Part shown: positions 7,788-15,912 of the stretch, piece by piece
Layout of the letters: every line of letters begins with the position of its first letter
Numbering within the stretch: the stretch's first letter is position 1
Assembly: GCA_030037185.1 (NCBI GenBank)
Contig: JASHRR010001089.1
Coordinates: forward strand, 1-17,322
DNA: 17,322 nucleotides
Reading direction: 5' to 3'
Source of the DNA: Xanthobacteraceae bacterium
GTDB lineage: Bacteria; Pseudomonadota; Alphaproteobacteria; Rhizobiales; Xanthobacteraceae
Notes under the pieces: generated by a model
What the model was told of the DNA's origin: nothing
Databases searched by the model: none
What the model saw: only the letters and a program-made list of their open reading frames with translations
Made by a program: the position numbers and the translations under genes

Positions 7788-9647
7788 TCAAACGCCGCCC
7801 CACTGACCGAGCGTTAGACTTTGCTGCGGATCGAGCCGATCATTGCCGTCAAGAGATATCGAGGACTCCCCTTGCGCCGGCCGTGTAACACTTTCGAATG
7901 CAGCGCGCGTGTCATCGTCGCGGACCGCAAGTTGATAGACGCGCCAATTCCAGTGAGTGAACTTGCCGTTGACGATCCGCGCGTAGATTTGTCCAGTCTG
8001 TTGTTCGGCGAAAATGACGGTGGGAATGCGACGTAGGCACTGCTTCAGAAACTCGGGATTTTTCGCCACGTACCTGCTCGATGGATCGGCGTAGATGGCC
8101 GCTGGAGTCTGCGCTTCGATGTTGATGTTTCGGTAGCGATCGATATCGAGCAGGCAGCTGAGGTCGAGAATGTTCATCCATCCATTCAGTCCGAACGCAA
8201 CGGTTCGCGGCCGGTGGCCTTCCGCAACGCTGTTGTCGAGAAACTCGAAGTGCACGCGTTTGTCCTGCCGAAGCGCCCAGGTGAAGAACAGGCCTGGAAT
8301 TCCCGAATAGGCCTCGATGTTGTGGGCCAAGAGATCGTCGACCGCCTTGTATCGGCCGAACTTCTCGCCGCGCGTCCACGCCCGTTCGATTGTCGCCTGC
8401 GGCGGCGTGATCATGAAGAACATGAAGACGTCCGAGCCGAACCGGGTCAGCAGTCGGCTGCCATCCTCCTCGTCCGGCTCTTGCGCAAAGCTGTCGAACC
8501 GGAACCGATCGATCAGCAGATGAGGAAGCTGGTCGATCTCGCCCTTGTAGCTCATATAGCGGTCAAGCTTCTGGTCGATGATGGCGACTTCCGCGCCGGT
8601 CAGCGTGCCGGCGTATTTCCGCGCAGGGCCGAGCGAGGCATAATCGAGCAGAAATTTCCGCCAAATGTCGGGGCTGATGAGCGCAAAGTGCTCCCAGTTG
8701 ACGCGCAACCGAGCCGCGAGCTGCTTCTGGAGCGGCCGCATGGTGCTCTTGCCTGATGCAGATGCTCCCTTGACGTTCATGACGAGGGGATGCGACTGCG
8801 CGGGAAGGAAGCGGTAGCCCTCGCAATGGGCAGCATTCACGAAGAGCGGCGCAAGATATTCTCCCACGGCGGCGCTGCCGTAATCATTGCACACCAGTCG
8901 CAGCGCTATCGAGGTTACGAGCTCACGGTTATTCGTCAGCCGGCCATGAACCGCAAAGATCGCTTCGCCAGTCGTGACCAGCGCCTGGTAGCAGGTTCGT
9001 TCGAATGCGTGCTCGGCCGATTGGGCCTTGTTGCGCCAGCAGTCAATACGAGCAAGATCAGCGTCCTGAGGAATGCGCGCGACTGTACGCGTCGGCATCC
9101 TGTCGCGAGAGGGTAAGAAAAATCTCGACCAGCGGCTCGGATCGGACCTGGGGAATTCCGGTCGTTCATTGATGTTGGAAGCTGTCGGATCCTGGACTCT
9201 GTCCAAGAACTCCACCGCCTCGCGCTTCAACCGCTCAAGCAACGAGGTGATCGCGGGGAGCTCCGGCGCGATGTACTTCTCCATGATCGTCGCCGTCATC
9301 TGCCGAAAATTGATGCCAAGATCCCGATATTCTTCGCCGTCTGGTACCGACAGGTCGGCCATCACGCGAATAAGCACCTCGTGCAGGGCGAGCCGCTCGG
9401 GCTTGAAGGTGGACAATCTTTCAAGCGCGAGCCCGCAGAAGCTGTTTATCTCCCTGAGCTCGATGATGCTGCTGGAGACATTCGCCGGACTGAATACCGT
9501 CGCGAGGCGCACAAATTCGGCCGGCAGAGTGGAATCAATGCCGGGATTCCATGGACCGTAGGGATGCGCCGGCTCGCGTGGCGGATCGATCGCAATCCGC
9601 TCCGGTGACATGGCATCGATTGCCTCAACCCTCTTGCCTTGATCCAT
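7788..9647 (-). CDS. 619-residue protein of unknown function with an internal P-loop kinase-like domain
   Basis: The frame is long with normal codon use. The ATG at 9647 has AAGGA only two bases upstream; the ATG at 9611 (residue 13, MSPERIAIDPP) is an alternative, so the start is uncertain. Residues about 35-290 are mostly helical with no domain I can name. At 288-302 is a Walker A loop, LVMNVKGASASGKST (G294 to S301), followed by ALISPDIWRKFLLDY (323-337, Asp327), LTGAEVAIIDQKLDRYM, and FMFFMITPPQATIERAWTRG (408-427), a kinase-like second half with a possible lid at RGEKFGRYK. The order resembles zeta-toxin and other small-molecule kinase folds. The last 130 residues (about 490-619) form a further segment containing RIVNGKFTHWNWRVYQL. 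No transmembrane segment or signal peptide is seen. It is cytoplasmic by inference, with no operon partner, and no antitoxin-like gene lies upstream. Confidence 0.8.
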   Translation of the reverse strand: MDQGKRVEAIDAMSPERIAIDPPREPAHPYGPWNPGIDSTLPAEFVRLATVFSPANVSSSIIELREINSFCGLALERLSTFKPERLALHEVLIRVMADLSVPDGEEYRDLGINFRQMTATIMEKYIAPELPAITSLLERLKREAVEFLDRVQDPTASNINERPEFPRSDPSRWSRFFLPSRDRMPTRTVARIPQDADLARIDCWRNKAQSAEHAFERTCYQALVTTGEAIFAVHGRLTNNRELVTSIALRLVCNDYGSAAVGEYLAPLFVNAAHCEGYRFLPAQSHPLVMNVKGASASGKSTMRPLQKQLAARLRVNWEHFALISPDIWRKFLLDYASLGPARKYAGTLTGAEVAIIDQKLDRYMSYKGEIDQLPHLLIDRFRFDSFAQEPDEEDGSRLLTRFGSDVFMFFMITPPQATIERAWTRGEKFGRYKAVDDLLAHNIEAYSGIPGLFFTWALRQDKRVHFEFLDNSVAEGHRPRTVAFGLNGWMNILDLSCLLDIDRYRNINIEAQTPAAIYADPSSRYVAKNPEFLKQCLRRIPTVIFAEQQTGQIYARIVNGKFTHWNWRVYQLAVRDDDTRAAFESVTRPAQGESSISLDGNDRLDPQQSLTLGQWGGV

Positions 9648-9896
9648 AATCCTTGCACCAGCTCGCGTTGCTGCGCATCAGCGCACCGCATCGAAACTTC
9701 CGCGCAGCGGCCCCGATGCAGTCGGTAAATCTCTGCCGCGGCGATGGTGTTGACGGCAGAGTCGGACCAGGCGCGCCCTTAACCGAATCGCGGCCTCCGA
9801 AGTGGACCGGGATTTCGCCTAATATTGCGCAAAACTTCACTGCAAAGCATCGGCTTCGACCCGGCTCACAGATCGACGAACGCCCTCGCAGCGACC

Positions 9897-10793
9897 TCAG
9901 TCACCTTCTGCCTCCAACAACTTGACGAATTGGGCCTCGCAAATCGACAGTTCGTGTCCGCGACGTCGCGACATCACGAATGTCAATGGGCGCACGTGCC
10001 AAGCACGCCGTTTGATCTCGACGAGCGATCCGGCCATGAGGTCCTTGGCGACCACTCCGAGCGGCATGTGCCCCCAGCCAAGGCCGGCGCGCAAGAAATC
10101 GTACTTGGCACTGAGGTCATTGATGGGCCAGTGCCGCTCGCTGGCAACCCCCCTCTGCGAGTTTTCCGCGGCGGGTTGATTGTCTGTCACGACGAGCTGG
10201 ACGTGACGACTGAACTCCTCGCGCGAGACTGCGTGGTTCTGTTCAGCGAGCACGTGAGATGGCGCGCAGACGGTAACCATCGGTGTCTCGGATAGATAGT
10301 GCCGTTCGATCGCACTGGGCTTCAGCTCGGGGATGTCGGCCACGGTCACCGCAAGTGATACGGCATTCTCCAGCAGCAAGGCCTCGCCACCTTGCATGGT
10401 CGTCATTCGCAAGTCGATTGTCGCTGTCGTGGGACCGCTTTGCAGCGCGCGAAGGCAGGCGGCGAGCTTCTCTCTCGGGAAGTAGACATCGACGGCGATG
10501 GAGAGATGCGGTGCACCTAACTTGGCCACCGAGCGCGCGCGGGTCTTCATTTCTTCGGTCCGAGCAATCACGGCACGCGCATCGGGAAGGAGGCTGCGTC
10601 CGGCGGCGGTGAGCTTGGCCTTTCGCACATCGCGCTCGAAGAGCTCAACGGCAAGGGCCTGTTCGAGAGCCGCGATCGCGTGGCTGACGGCCGATTGAGC
10701 CCGGCGCAATCGTCGCGCCGCTCCTGAGAAGCTGGCCTCGTCAGACACAGCGACAAAGGTACGAAGCTGATTGAGGGTAACGCCGTCGAGCAT
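9897..10793 (-). CDS. LysR family transcriptional regulator
   Basis: 298 residues, the usual LysR length. The winged helix-turn-helix is at about residues 5-64 (LNQLRTFVAVSDEASFSGAA, then RRLRRAQSAVSHAIAALEQ and LFERD), followed by a linker helix and a substrate-binding domain. The effector domain has the expected LSIAVDVYFPREKL opening strand. The ATG at 10793 has GGA a few bases upstream. It is divergent from the azoreductase-like gene, with a LysR-type palindrome 16 bases from its start, so it probably controls both itself and the downstream pair. The ligand is unknown; similar arrangements control quinone or azo reductases. Confidence 0.93.
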   Translation of the reverse strand: MLDGVTLNQLRTFVAVSDEASFSGAARRLRRAQSAVSHAIAALEQALAVELFERDVRKAKLTAAGRSLLPDARAVIARTEEMKTRARSVAKLGAPHLSIAVDVYFPREKLAACLRALQSGPTTATIDLRMTTMQGGEALLLENAVSLAVTVADIPELKPSAIERHYLSETPMVTVCAPSHVLAEQNHAVSREEFSRHVQLVVTDNQPAAENSQRGVASERHWPINDLSAKYDFLRAGLGWGHMPLGVVAKDLMAGSLVEIKRRAWHVRPLTFVMSRRRGHELSICEAQFVKLLEAEGD

Positions 10794-10808
10794 GGTCTAT
10801 CCAAAAAA

Positions 10809-10825
10809 TAGATGGCTGTGATCTA
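10809..10825. promoter_or_regulatory. LysR-type T-N11-A palindrome in the divergent promoter
   Basis: TAGAT GGCTGTG ATCTA is a perfect 5-bp inverted repeat with a 7-base spacer and fits the T-N11-A rule of LysR binding sites (T at 10809, A at 10821). It lies between the divergent regulator and azoreductase genes, next to the regulator start, as expected for a recognition site. Confidence 0.55.
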
Positions 10826-10944
10826 GGTTTCGTCAGTTTTCCTCATCGGTCAAGCCACCCAGATGTGCGAAGCCGTCGCAACCACGCGTCCCTGTCGGTG
10901 TGCGCCAGCCGGCGTTTCGCCAAAACCCTTTGGAGACAAAATCA

Positions 10945-11577
10945 ATGCCCACACTTCTTGTCATCGAGGTCAGTCCTCGTTTCGATCACTCGACGTCTCG
11001 CCAGCTCACGGCCGTCTACATTGAGGCGTGGAGGACCGCAAATCCAGGCGGAACCGTTGTCGTCAGAGATCTCGCAAAGACCACCCTTCCGTTCGTCGAT
11101 CTGGCCTGGATCGAAGGGGCATTCACGCCGGCCGAGACGCATTCGCCCGACAGCGCTGCCGCAATCGCGGTGTCCGAGGCGCTCGTCGCTGAACTGAAAT
11201 CGGCAGACCGGCTCTTGATCGGCACGCCCATGTTCAATTTCTCGATCCCAGCGGCCTTGAAGGCCTACATCGACCACGTCGTGCGTGTGGGGGTCACGGT
11301 TTCGCCTACCAACGTCGGGCTGCTGACAGGTAAATCCGCCGACATCATCCTCGCCAGTGGCGGCGACTTCTCGCCCGGCTCGCCGGTCGAAAAATACAAT
11401 CATGCCAGCGGCTACCTGCGCCAGGTGCTGGCGTGGATCGGCATCACGGACGTCAACATCGTGCTCGCCGGCCGCGCCCTCGCCGGCCAGCACGGCGAGA
11501 CGGCTGTCGAACGGTTAGGTGCAACCGTCAGGACGGCCGCGCGAGAGCCCCGTGCGGCGTCGAATCTGGCCGCCTAA
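10945..11577 (+). CDS. FMN-dependent NADH-azoreductase-like flavoprotein
   Basis: 210 residues from ATG at 10945, where GGAG lies nine bases upstream and MPTLLVIEVSPR gives the usual first strand and phosphate loop (Ser10, Ser16, Ser18 in SPRFDHSTSR). The frame is open 15 codons further up, but that extension has no ribosome site. The flavodoxin-like fold is marked by IGTPMFNFSIPAALKAYIDH (92-111), the AzoR signature P-M-x-N-F, and ILASGGDF (135-142). AzoR enzymes reduce quinones and azo compounds with two electrons each, using FMN and NAD(P)H, in the cytoplasm. The LysR gene next door and the following NADP-binding gene suggest a small quinone or electrophile stress unit. The gap to the next gene is 92 bases, so cotranscription is likely but not certain. 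Confidence 0.9.
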   Translation: MPTLLVIEVSPRFDHSTSRQLTAVYIEAWRTANPGGTVVVRDLAKTTLPFVDLAWIEGAFTPAETHSPDSAAAIAVSEALVAELKSADRLLIGTPMFNFSIPAALKAYIDHVVRVGVTVSPTNVGLLTGKSADIILASGGDFSPGSPVEKYNHASGYLRQVLAWIGITDVNIVLAGRALAGQHGETAVERLGATVRTAAREPRAASNLAA

Positions 11578-11669
11578 GCGCAAGCCAGGCGTTGACCAGG
11601 AAGATCGCAGCGCTCTTCCGGCATTTTTGTCAAACGCCGCGAGCGCCTTTACCGAGACAGGAGCTTCCC

Positions 11670-12272
11670 ATGAGGTACAGCATTGTTGGCATCGGTAATG
11701 TCGGCCGGGCACTTGCCGGTCACTTCGCGCGACAGCAGATCGAAGTCGCCATTGCCAACTCGCGAGGCCCGGCTTCGATCGCCGACCTGGCAAAGGAGCT
11801 TGGTCCAAGCGTCGTTGCGACAACGCTCGAGGCCGCACTCGATGCCGATGTGGTTTTCTTCGCGGTCGGCTTTCTGCAGTTCAAGGACATCGCTGCAGCG
11901 CGGGCGGATTGGTCGGGGAAGATCGTAATCGACGTCACCAATGCGTTCATGCTCCCACCCGATGTGCAGCAAAAGGAGCTGCATGGTCGCCTCTCCTCCG
12001 AGGTCAATGCCGATCGTTTGCCTGGCGCGAAGCTGGTGAAAGCCTTCAATCAACTACCAGCAAAGGTGCTCGCTGGCCCGCCGCCCGATGATGGTGGCCG
12101 ACGCGTGATCTTCATATCCAGCGATCACGGCGATGCGAGTGCACAGGTCGCGGCATTGGCCGGGAGGTTGGGGTTCGCGCCGATCGAGGTTGGCAAGATT
12201 GCCGAGGGTGGCCGACTGATCCAGGCACGTGGCCCGCTCGTGCTGCAGAATCTCGTCAAATATCAGCAATGA
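11670..12272 (+). CDS. NADP-binding oxidoreductase of the F420-dependent NADP reductase type
   Basis: 200 residues from ATG at 11670, with AGGAG six bases upstream. An upstream open frame would start inside the azoreductase gene and is rejected. MRYSIVGIGNVGRALAGHFA is a Rossmann nucleotide loop (GxGNxG at residues 7-12), and ANSRG (29-33) at the end of strand two suits NADP phosphate. IVIDVTNAF (82-90 region) and LVKAFNQLPAKVL are typical of NpdG-like proteins. In bacteria without F420 such proteins act as general NADPH-dependent dinucleotide reductases of unknown substrate. It lies behind the azoreductase on the same strand and probably shares its transcript and LysR control. Confidence 0.87.
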   Translation: MRYSIVGIGNVGRALAGHFARQQIEVAIANSRGPASIADLAKELGPSVVATTLEAALDADVVFFAVGFLQFKDIAAARADWSGKIVIDVTNAFMLPPDVQQKELHGRLSSEVNADRLPGAKLVKAFNQLPAKVLAGPPPDDGGRRVIFISSDHGDASAQVAALAGRLGFAPIEVGKIAEGGRLIQARGPLVLQNLVKYQQ

Positions 12273-12514
12273 TTGGTTAAGCGCTTGCAGAGTCAGCAAT
12301 CGCGCTAGCCCACCCATCGCAGAAAGCTGCGTACTCACCTCCGCTTTCGAGCGCGATAATTCGGCCGCAATAGGTCACCGGCTGCCCTCGCAACGGTGTT
12401 GGCGTCACGACCGGTGTACCCAGATAAGTCGCCGACCTGTCGCGTCGTCACTTCGGGAGCCTTGGGCCGATAAGATGCACTCCAACCCGCCTGCAGCGCC
12501 TTTCTGTGCAACCT
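12273..12514. other. Short stretch without a recognisable gene
   Basis: Sequence between the oxidoreductase stop and the first recognisable residues of the ABC_sub_bind remnant. I see no terminator with a T-run and no conserved frame. Confidence 0.4.
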
Positions 12515-12788
12515 CAGCGACGGCGCAACTTCATGATGTGGCTCGGCGACGGCTTAGCCGCTTCTCGCGAAGCCACAGCGGCCCGATGCGGCGCGGCGCG
12601 TTGGCGTGCTCATCCGATTTTATCCGAAGCAAAACGCTGAGGGACGCCTTAGAACGGAAACTAGCGGAGTTGGGTGGACAGAGGGCGATCTGCGGATCGA
12701 ATATCGGTGGCTGCCCCGCAACCGACCAGACCAGCTGCGGGCCTATGCGGCGGAGAGACTCGCCGAAAAACGTGGCCGTGGTGAGTAG
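12515..12788 (+). pseudogene. Remnant of an ABC transporter substrate-binding protein (ABC_sub_bind type)
   Basis: Pieces in more than one frame line up with the N-terminal third of this family. QRRRNFMMWLGDGLAAS (from 12515) matches the RRREF..LLGGAAA leader; RRVGVLI (from 12594) matches the first strand; ALERKLAELG lies in the next frame; and GWTEGDLRIEYRWLPR, then DQLRAYAAE, matches the family's GW.EGRN..I.YRW...D..R.YAAEL. At least two frameshifts are needed, and the match ends at a stop at 12788, with the C-terminal two-thirds missing. The family binds small ligands for ABC importers; no permease or ATPase gene remains nearby. Confidence 0.65.
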
Positions 12789-12996
12789 CCTTAGCCAGAA
12801 GCCGATGATTACCTTTTTTTATCCCACAATGATGCGAATGACTTGGCTCGATTGCTGCAGGCGGTGTGCCAGGATGCGTCGCTAACCGGAAGCTCGTGCG
12901 CGGATAGACGCCGCTCCTGCCTGGCAAATCAAGTTCGTTACACCTACCGGGCCCGAGGCGACGAGGTGCGGTTACGCCAGCTAAATCGACGAGATC

Positions 12997-13038
12997 GATA
13001 AGGCTTGAGAGATAAGGCTTGAGAGATAAGGCTTGAGA
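12997..13038. repeat. Three perfect tandem copies of a 14-bp unit
   Basis: The unit GATAAGGCTTGAGA occurs three times head to tail without mismatch, ending just before the GAGGAG ribosome site of the Bug-family remnant. It probably arose by slippage in its promoter or leader. Confidence 0.9.
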
Positions 13039-13052
13039 GAGGAGCGCAGAAT

Positions 13053-13721
13053 ATGACAAGAGCTTTCTTTGGTGCCCTAGCATTGCCAGCCTATCTTGCA
13101 TGAGCACATCACTGGCCCAGCTTATCTGACACCTCCGGTCACCATGATCGTGCCTTACGGCGCCGGCGGCCCACTCGATACATTGACACGAATTGTGAGC
13201 GAGCGAATGCGCGTCTCACTCGCCAACCGATAGTGATCGACAACGTAACGGGCGCATCAGGCCTCATCGGCGTTGGCCGCGCGTTCGGGCCGACCCTGAC
13301 GGTTATATGCTTAGTGTAGGACGGGGCCGGCTCAGGCCAGCATGTCGGTGGAATCTACTTTCAGAGCGTGACCGGAACTTCTCTACGATTTGTGCCGTAT
13401 CGCGCCGGTTCCGCCGACCGTTGACGAGGCAGGTGCGCCTGGCGTGTATATATCGACGTGGTCCGGCTTGTGGGTACCTAAAGCTACGCCAAAGTACGCT
13501 ATCCAGACACTTACGAACGCGGGACGCACTCGCGGACAACGATGTCCGCCGCCGGGCTTGAGGATCTCGGTCAAGTAATCCCGCCACCCGAGCAGCAGAC
13601 GGCGGACGCGCTCGGGGCATAGCATAAAGCCGAGATCAGGAAATGGTGGCCGATCATAAAATCCGCGTATATCAACGTCGAATCCGGCCGCCAGGCTACT
13701 CGGCACAGTGCCGCACGGTGA
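13053..13721 (+). pseudogene. Decayed Bug/TctC-type tripartite tricarboxylate transporter binding protein
   Basis: From ATG at 13053 (GAGGAG upstream) a leader MTRAFFGALALPAYLA meets a stop. Family pieces then appear in changing frames: PVTMIVPYGAGGPLDTLTRI with VSERMRVSL, PIVIDNVTGASGLIGVGRA, DPDGYMLSVG, GSGQHVGGIYFQSVTGTSLR with FVPYRAGSA, GAPGVYISTWSGLWVPKATP, EDLGQVIPPPEQQTADAL, and the conserved tail KAEIRKWWPIIKSAYI. Every expected landmark from start to tail is present, but the remnant is about 670 bases against roughly 970 for an intact gene, with deletions between GYMLSVG and GSGQHVGG and between VPYRAG and GAPGVY. At least four frameshifts and several stops make it non-functional. 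It lies 36 bases before the amidohydrolase and was probably its uptake partner. Confidence 0.85.
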
Positions 13722-13757
13722 TGACGGAATAAGGCCCTTATACAGGTTGGGAAGGCG

Positions 13758-14987
13758 ATGGATCTCATCATCCGCAACGCGCGGCTGGCGGACCGACGGT
13801 CCGACGGACTCACCGACATCGGAATCGCCGATGGCCGCATCGTAGCGATCGAGCCGGGACTTTCCGCGGAAGCAGAGGTTTACGATGCAGAAGGCCGGCT
13901 TGCCTGTCCGGGTTTCGTCGAGAGCCACATCCATCTTGACAAATCGCGGATCATCGACCGTTGCGCACCTCAGCAACGCAGTCAGCTAAATCCCATCAAG
14001 GGGGTCGCACCGCTGAAGAAGAGCATGACGGTCGAAGACGTTCGTGCGCGGGCAGAGCAAACCCTCGAGCAGTGTATTATGCACGGAACGACTCGCCTAC
14101 GAACGCAGGTCGAGCTTGATCCAGGCATCGGAATGCGGGGGTTTGACGCCGTAACGTCGCTGATCGACGACTACAAATGGGCGATCGAGATCGAGATCTG
14201 TGTGTTCCCCCAGGAAGGATTGACCAACTGTCCGGGGACGGAAGATCTGCTCGTGGAAGGTCTGAAGCGGGGTGCGAAGGTTGTTGGCGGCGCCCCTCGC
14301 TACGACACGGACCATGCCGGTCAGATCGAACGCATTTTTGCCCTCGCGCGCGAGTTCGACGTCGACATCGATATGCATCTCGATGTGGGCAACACCCCCG
14401 ACGCCATGGATATTCACCTCGTTCGCGAGCTCACCCAGAAATACAAACGCGGCGGCCGCGTCGTTGTCGGTCACATGGCCAAACTCTCGCTCCTGCCGCC
14501 CGGCCAGATTACGACGATCGCAAGCCAATTGGCTGACGCTGGCATTGCCGTAACCGTCTTGCCGGCGACTGATCTGTTTCTGATGGGACGCGACCAGGAC
14601 CACAGCATCCGTCGTGGCGTGGCCGATGCGAATCTGCTCCTGGAGCACGGGGTGAATTGCTCCATCTCCTCAAACAACATCCTCAATCCGGCAACCCCGT
14701 ATGGTGACTGCTCGTTGATCCGCATGGCGAACCTCTACGCAAATGTTGTTCAGCTCGATCGAGCAGCACAGCTGCACGAGTGTTTTCGAATGCTGACAGA
14801 TCGGTCGGCGTCGCTGCTGAACTTGAGAGACTACGGGTTTGCGGTAGGCCATTCAGCCGACGTCGTCATCATCAATGCGCAGTCGCCCGAGCAGGCCATT
14901 TCCGAAATCGCTCAACCGGTTGCGGCCTTCAAGAACGGCAGGCGGACAGTTCGATGGGATTTACCGCGGTTGATGCGACCGCGATAA
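13758..14987 (+). CDS. Amidohydrolase of the cytosine deaminase/AtzC-like type, substrate unknown
   Basis: 409 residues, close to cytosine deaminase length, starting at an ATG after GGGAAGG. The N-terminal small beta domain holds MDLIIRNARLADRRSDGLTD and ends in PGFVESHIHLDKS, whose His57 and His59 are the paired metal ligands. Further landmarks are FPQEGLTNCPG (Gln152, matching the CodA substrate-binding Gln156), DIDMHLDVG (His207), VVGHMAKLS (His239), ISSNNILNPATPYGDCS (Asn306) and SLIRMANLYANV; the C-terminal strand FAVGHSADVVIINA closes the small domain. Against E. coli CodA, the catalytic Glu217 position reads Val210 and the metal ligand Asp313 reads Asn306. This suggests a related hydrolase with a different reaction rather than a cytosine deaminase. 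It is the only unbroken gene between 12.3 and 17 kb, flanked by a decayed Bug binding protein and a decayed aldolase. Confidence 0.85.
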   Translation: MDLIIRNARLADRRSDGLTDIGIADGRIVAIEPGLSAEAEVYDAEGRLACPGFVESHIHLDKSRIIDRCAPQQRSQLNPIKGVAPLKKSMTVEDVRARAEQTLEQCIMHGTTRLRTQVELDPGIGMRGFDAVTSLIDDYKWAIEIEICVFPQEGLTNCPGTEDLLVEGLKRGAKVVGGAPRYDTDHAGQIERIFALAREFDVDIDMHLDVGNTPDAMDIHLVRELTQKYKRGGRVVVGHMAKLSLLPPGQITTIASQLADAGIAVTVLPATDLFLMGRDQDHSIRRGVADANLLLEHGVNCSISSNNILNPATPYGDCSLIRMANLYANVVQLDRAAQLHECFRMLTDRSASLLNLRDYGFAVGHSADVVIINAQSPEQAISEIAQPVAAFKNGRRTVRWDLPRLMRPR

Positions 14988-15614
14988 CTGTGACCATCGA
15001 CGCGCCACGCGATTCCTGTGACGTGAGAGCCAGATGTATGGGTCAGATTTCCACGTGATGCTCGAACCCGCGTGGACGGCGCCTTATCCCTGATAGCTTT
15101 TTGTGGCGGACCGGGGCAGCGACGAAGGAGTGGGCCAGATGAGGACCCCTGTCAATGGATTCCGCGCGGCGATTTTCCTCAACAGCAAATGGTCTTGGAT
15201 GGAAGTCGCGCGATCTGGAGACGGATCGGACGGCCCGCCCGGCGAGGCGGATTGAATTCGGCTTGGACGAGCCGCCCCTCGGAGGGGATTGGGCTGTTCG
15301 GCGCCTTGGAAAATTGCCGCGAGAATTTCGATGCGACGGTTGGCGAGCTCGGCCGCTGTTATTGACGAGAGAGCCGAACGTCGTGTGACATACACGGGCG
15401 GCAGCTGATCTTGTCCCCACCCCTGGTGTCGAGGCACATTCTGGCGCACCTCGGGAGCATTCAAGCAAATCCGTGATCGCCCCTCCATCAAAGGAGTAAT
15501 CGATCTTGTTGACGTAGACTTCGCTCGCTTTGAGATTATCGATAACCCGCGCTTCTGTGGGTTGCCCGTCATCGGGCGCTCGGTGTGCTGCCAGCACGAC
15601 CGCAGCCTATTCCC
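14988..15614. other. Degraded stretch, no gene assignable; possible upstream part of the aldolase remnant
   Basis: Both strands have broken frames. On the + strand a frame from 15478 reads SIKGVIDLVDVDFARFEIID and later GLPVIGRSV, in the position where class II aldolases have a short D.VE.DLD...GRS segment, so it may be the aldolase's missing N-terminal part. On the minus strand, RVIDNLKASEVYVNKIDYSF (about 15490-15550) is protein-like but is the antisense of the same bases. I cannot decide between them and name no gene. Confidence 0.3.
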
Positions 15615-15912
15615 GAACGCTTCATCGACCGCGAAATCTCCAAGGCTAGGCCGGACGTGAATTCGGTGATCCACAGCCATTCGGCGGGCGTTATCCCGTT
15701 CAGCGTCACCAGTGTACCGATGCGTCCGGTGCTGCACTCCGCCGCGTTCCTCTATATTGGCGTCCCCGTGTTCGAAATCCGTGACACCGGCGGCACGACG
15801 GATTTGCCGGCGAGGAACGCTCGCGAAAGCGCTTGCTGCCACCCTCGCCAGCAAGCTGGTCGCGTTGATACGTGGTCACGGCAATCTCGTTGCCGGGCCC
15901 AACGTGAAGTGA
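15615..15912 (+). pseudogene. Remnant of a class II aldolase/adducin (AraD-like) protein
   Basis: Frame one from 15615 reads ERFIDREISKARPDVNSVIH and SHSAGVIPFSVTSVPMRPVL, then PVFEIRDTGGTTDLPARNA. A frameshift near 15821 moves to LAKALAATLASKLVALIRGH with GNLVAGPNVK, and the frame stops at 15912. VIHSHS holds the two zinc-binding histidines and RGHGN the third, so the metal site is still legible despite the break. Members of this group cleave or decarboxylate small hydroxy acids. Both termini are missing or scrambled. It follows the amidohydrolase on the same strand and probably belonged to the same catabolic unit. Confidence 0.8.

Noticed and set aside
7788..9647. Toxin-antitoxin interpretation of the P-loop gene
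   Set aside because: The zeta-toxin resemblance is limited to short motifs, the protein is far longer than zeta toxins, and no antitoxin-like small gene lies beside it.
11433..12272. 279-residue version of the NADP-binding protein
   Set aside because: The first 79 codons overlap the azoreductase in another frame and are Arg-rich; the ATG at 11670 has a good ribosome site and starts the Rossmann motif.
13383..13976. 197-residue minus-strand frame
   Set aside because: It is antisense to the Bug remnant and to the start of the amidohydrolase, with no recognisable motif.
15084..15854. 256-residue minus-strand frame
   Set aside because: Partly antisense to the aldolase remnant. A segment reading ITAAELANRRIEILAAIF briefly suggested a binding-protein fragment, but no other landmark supports it.
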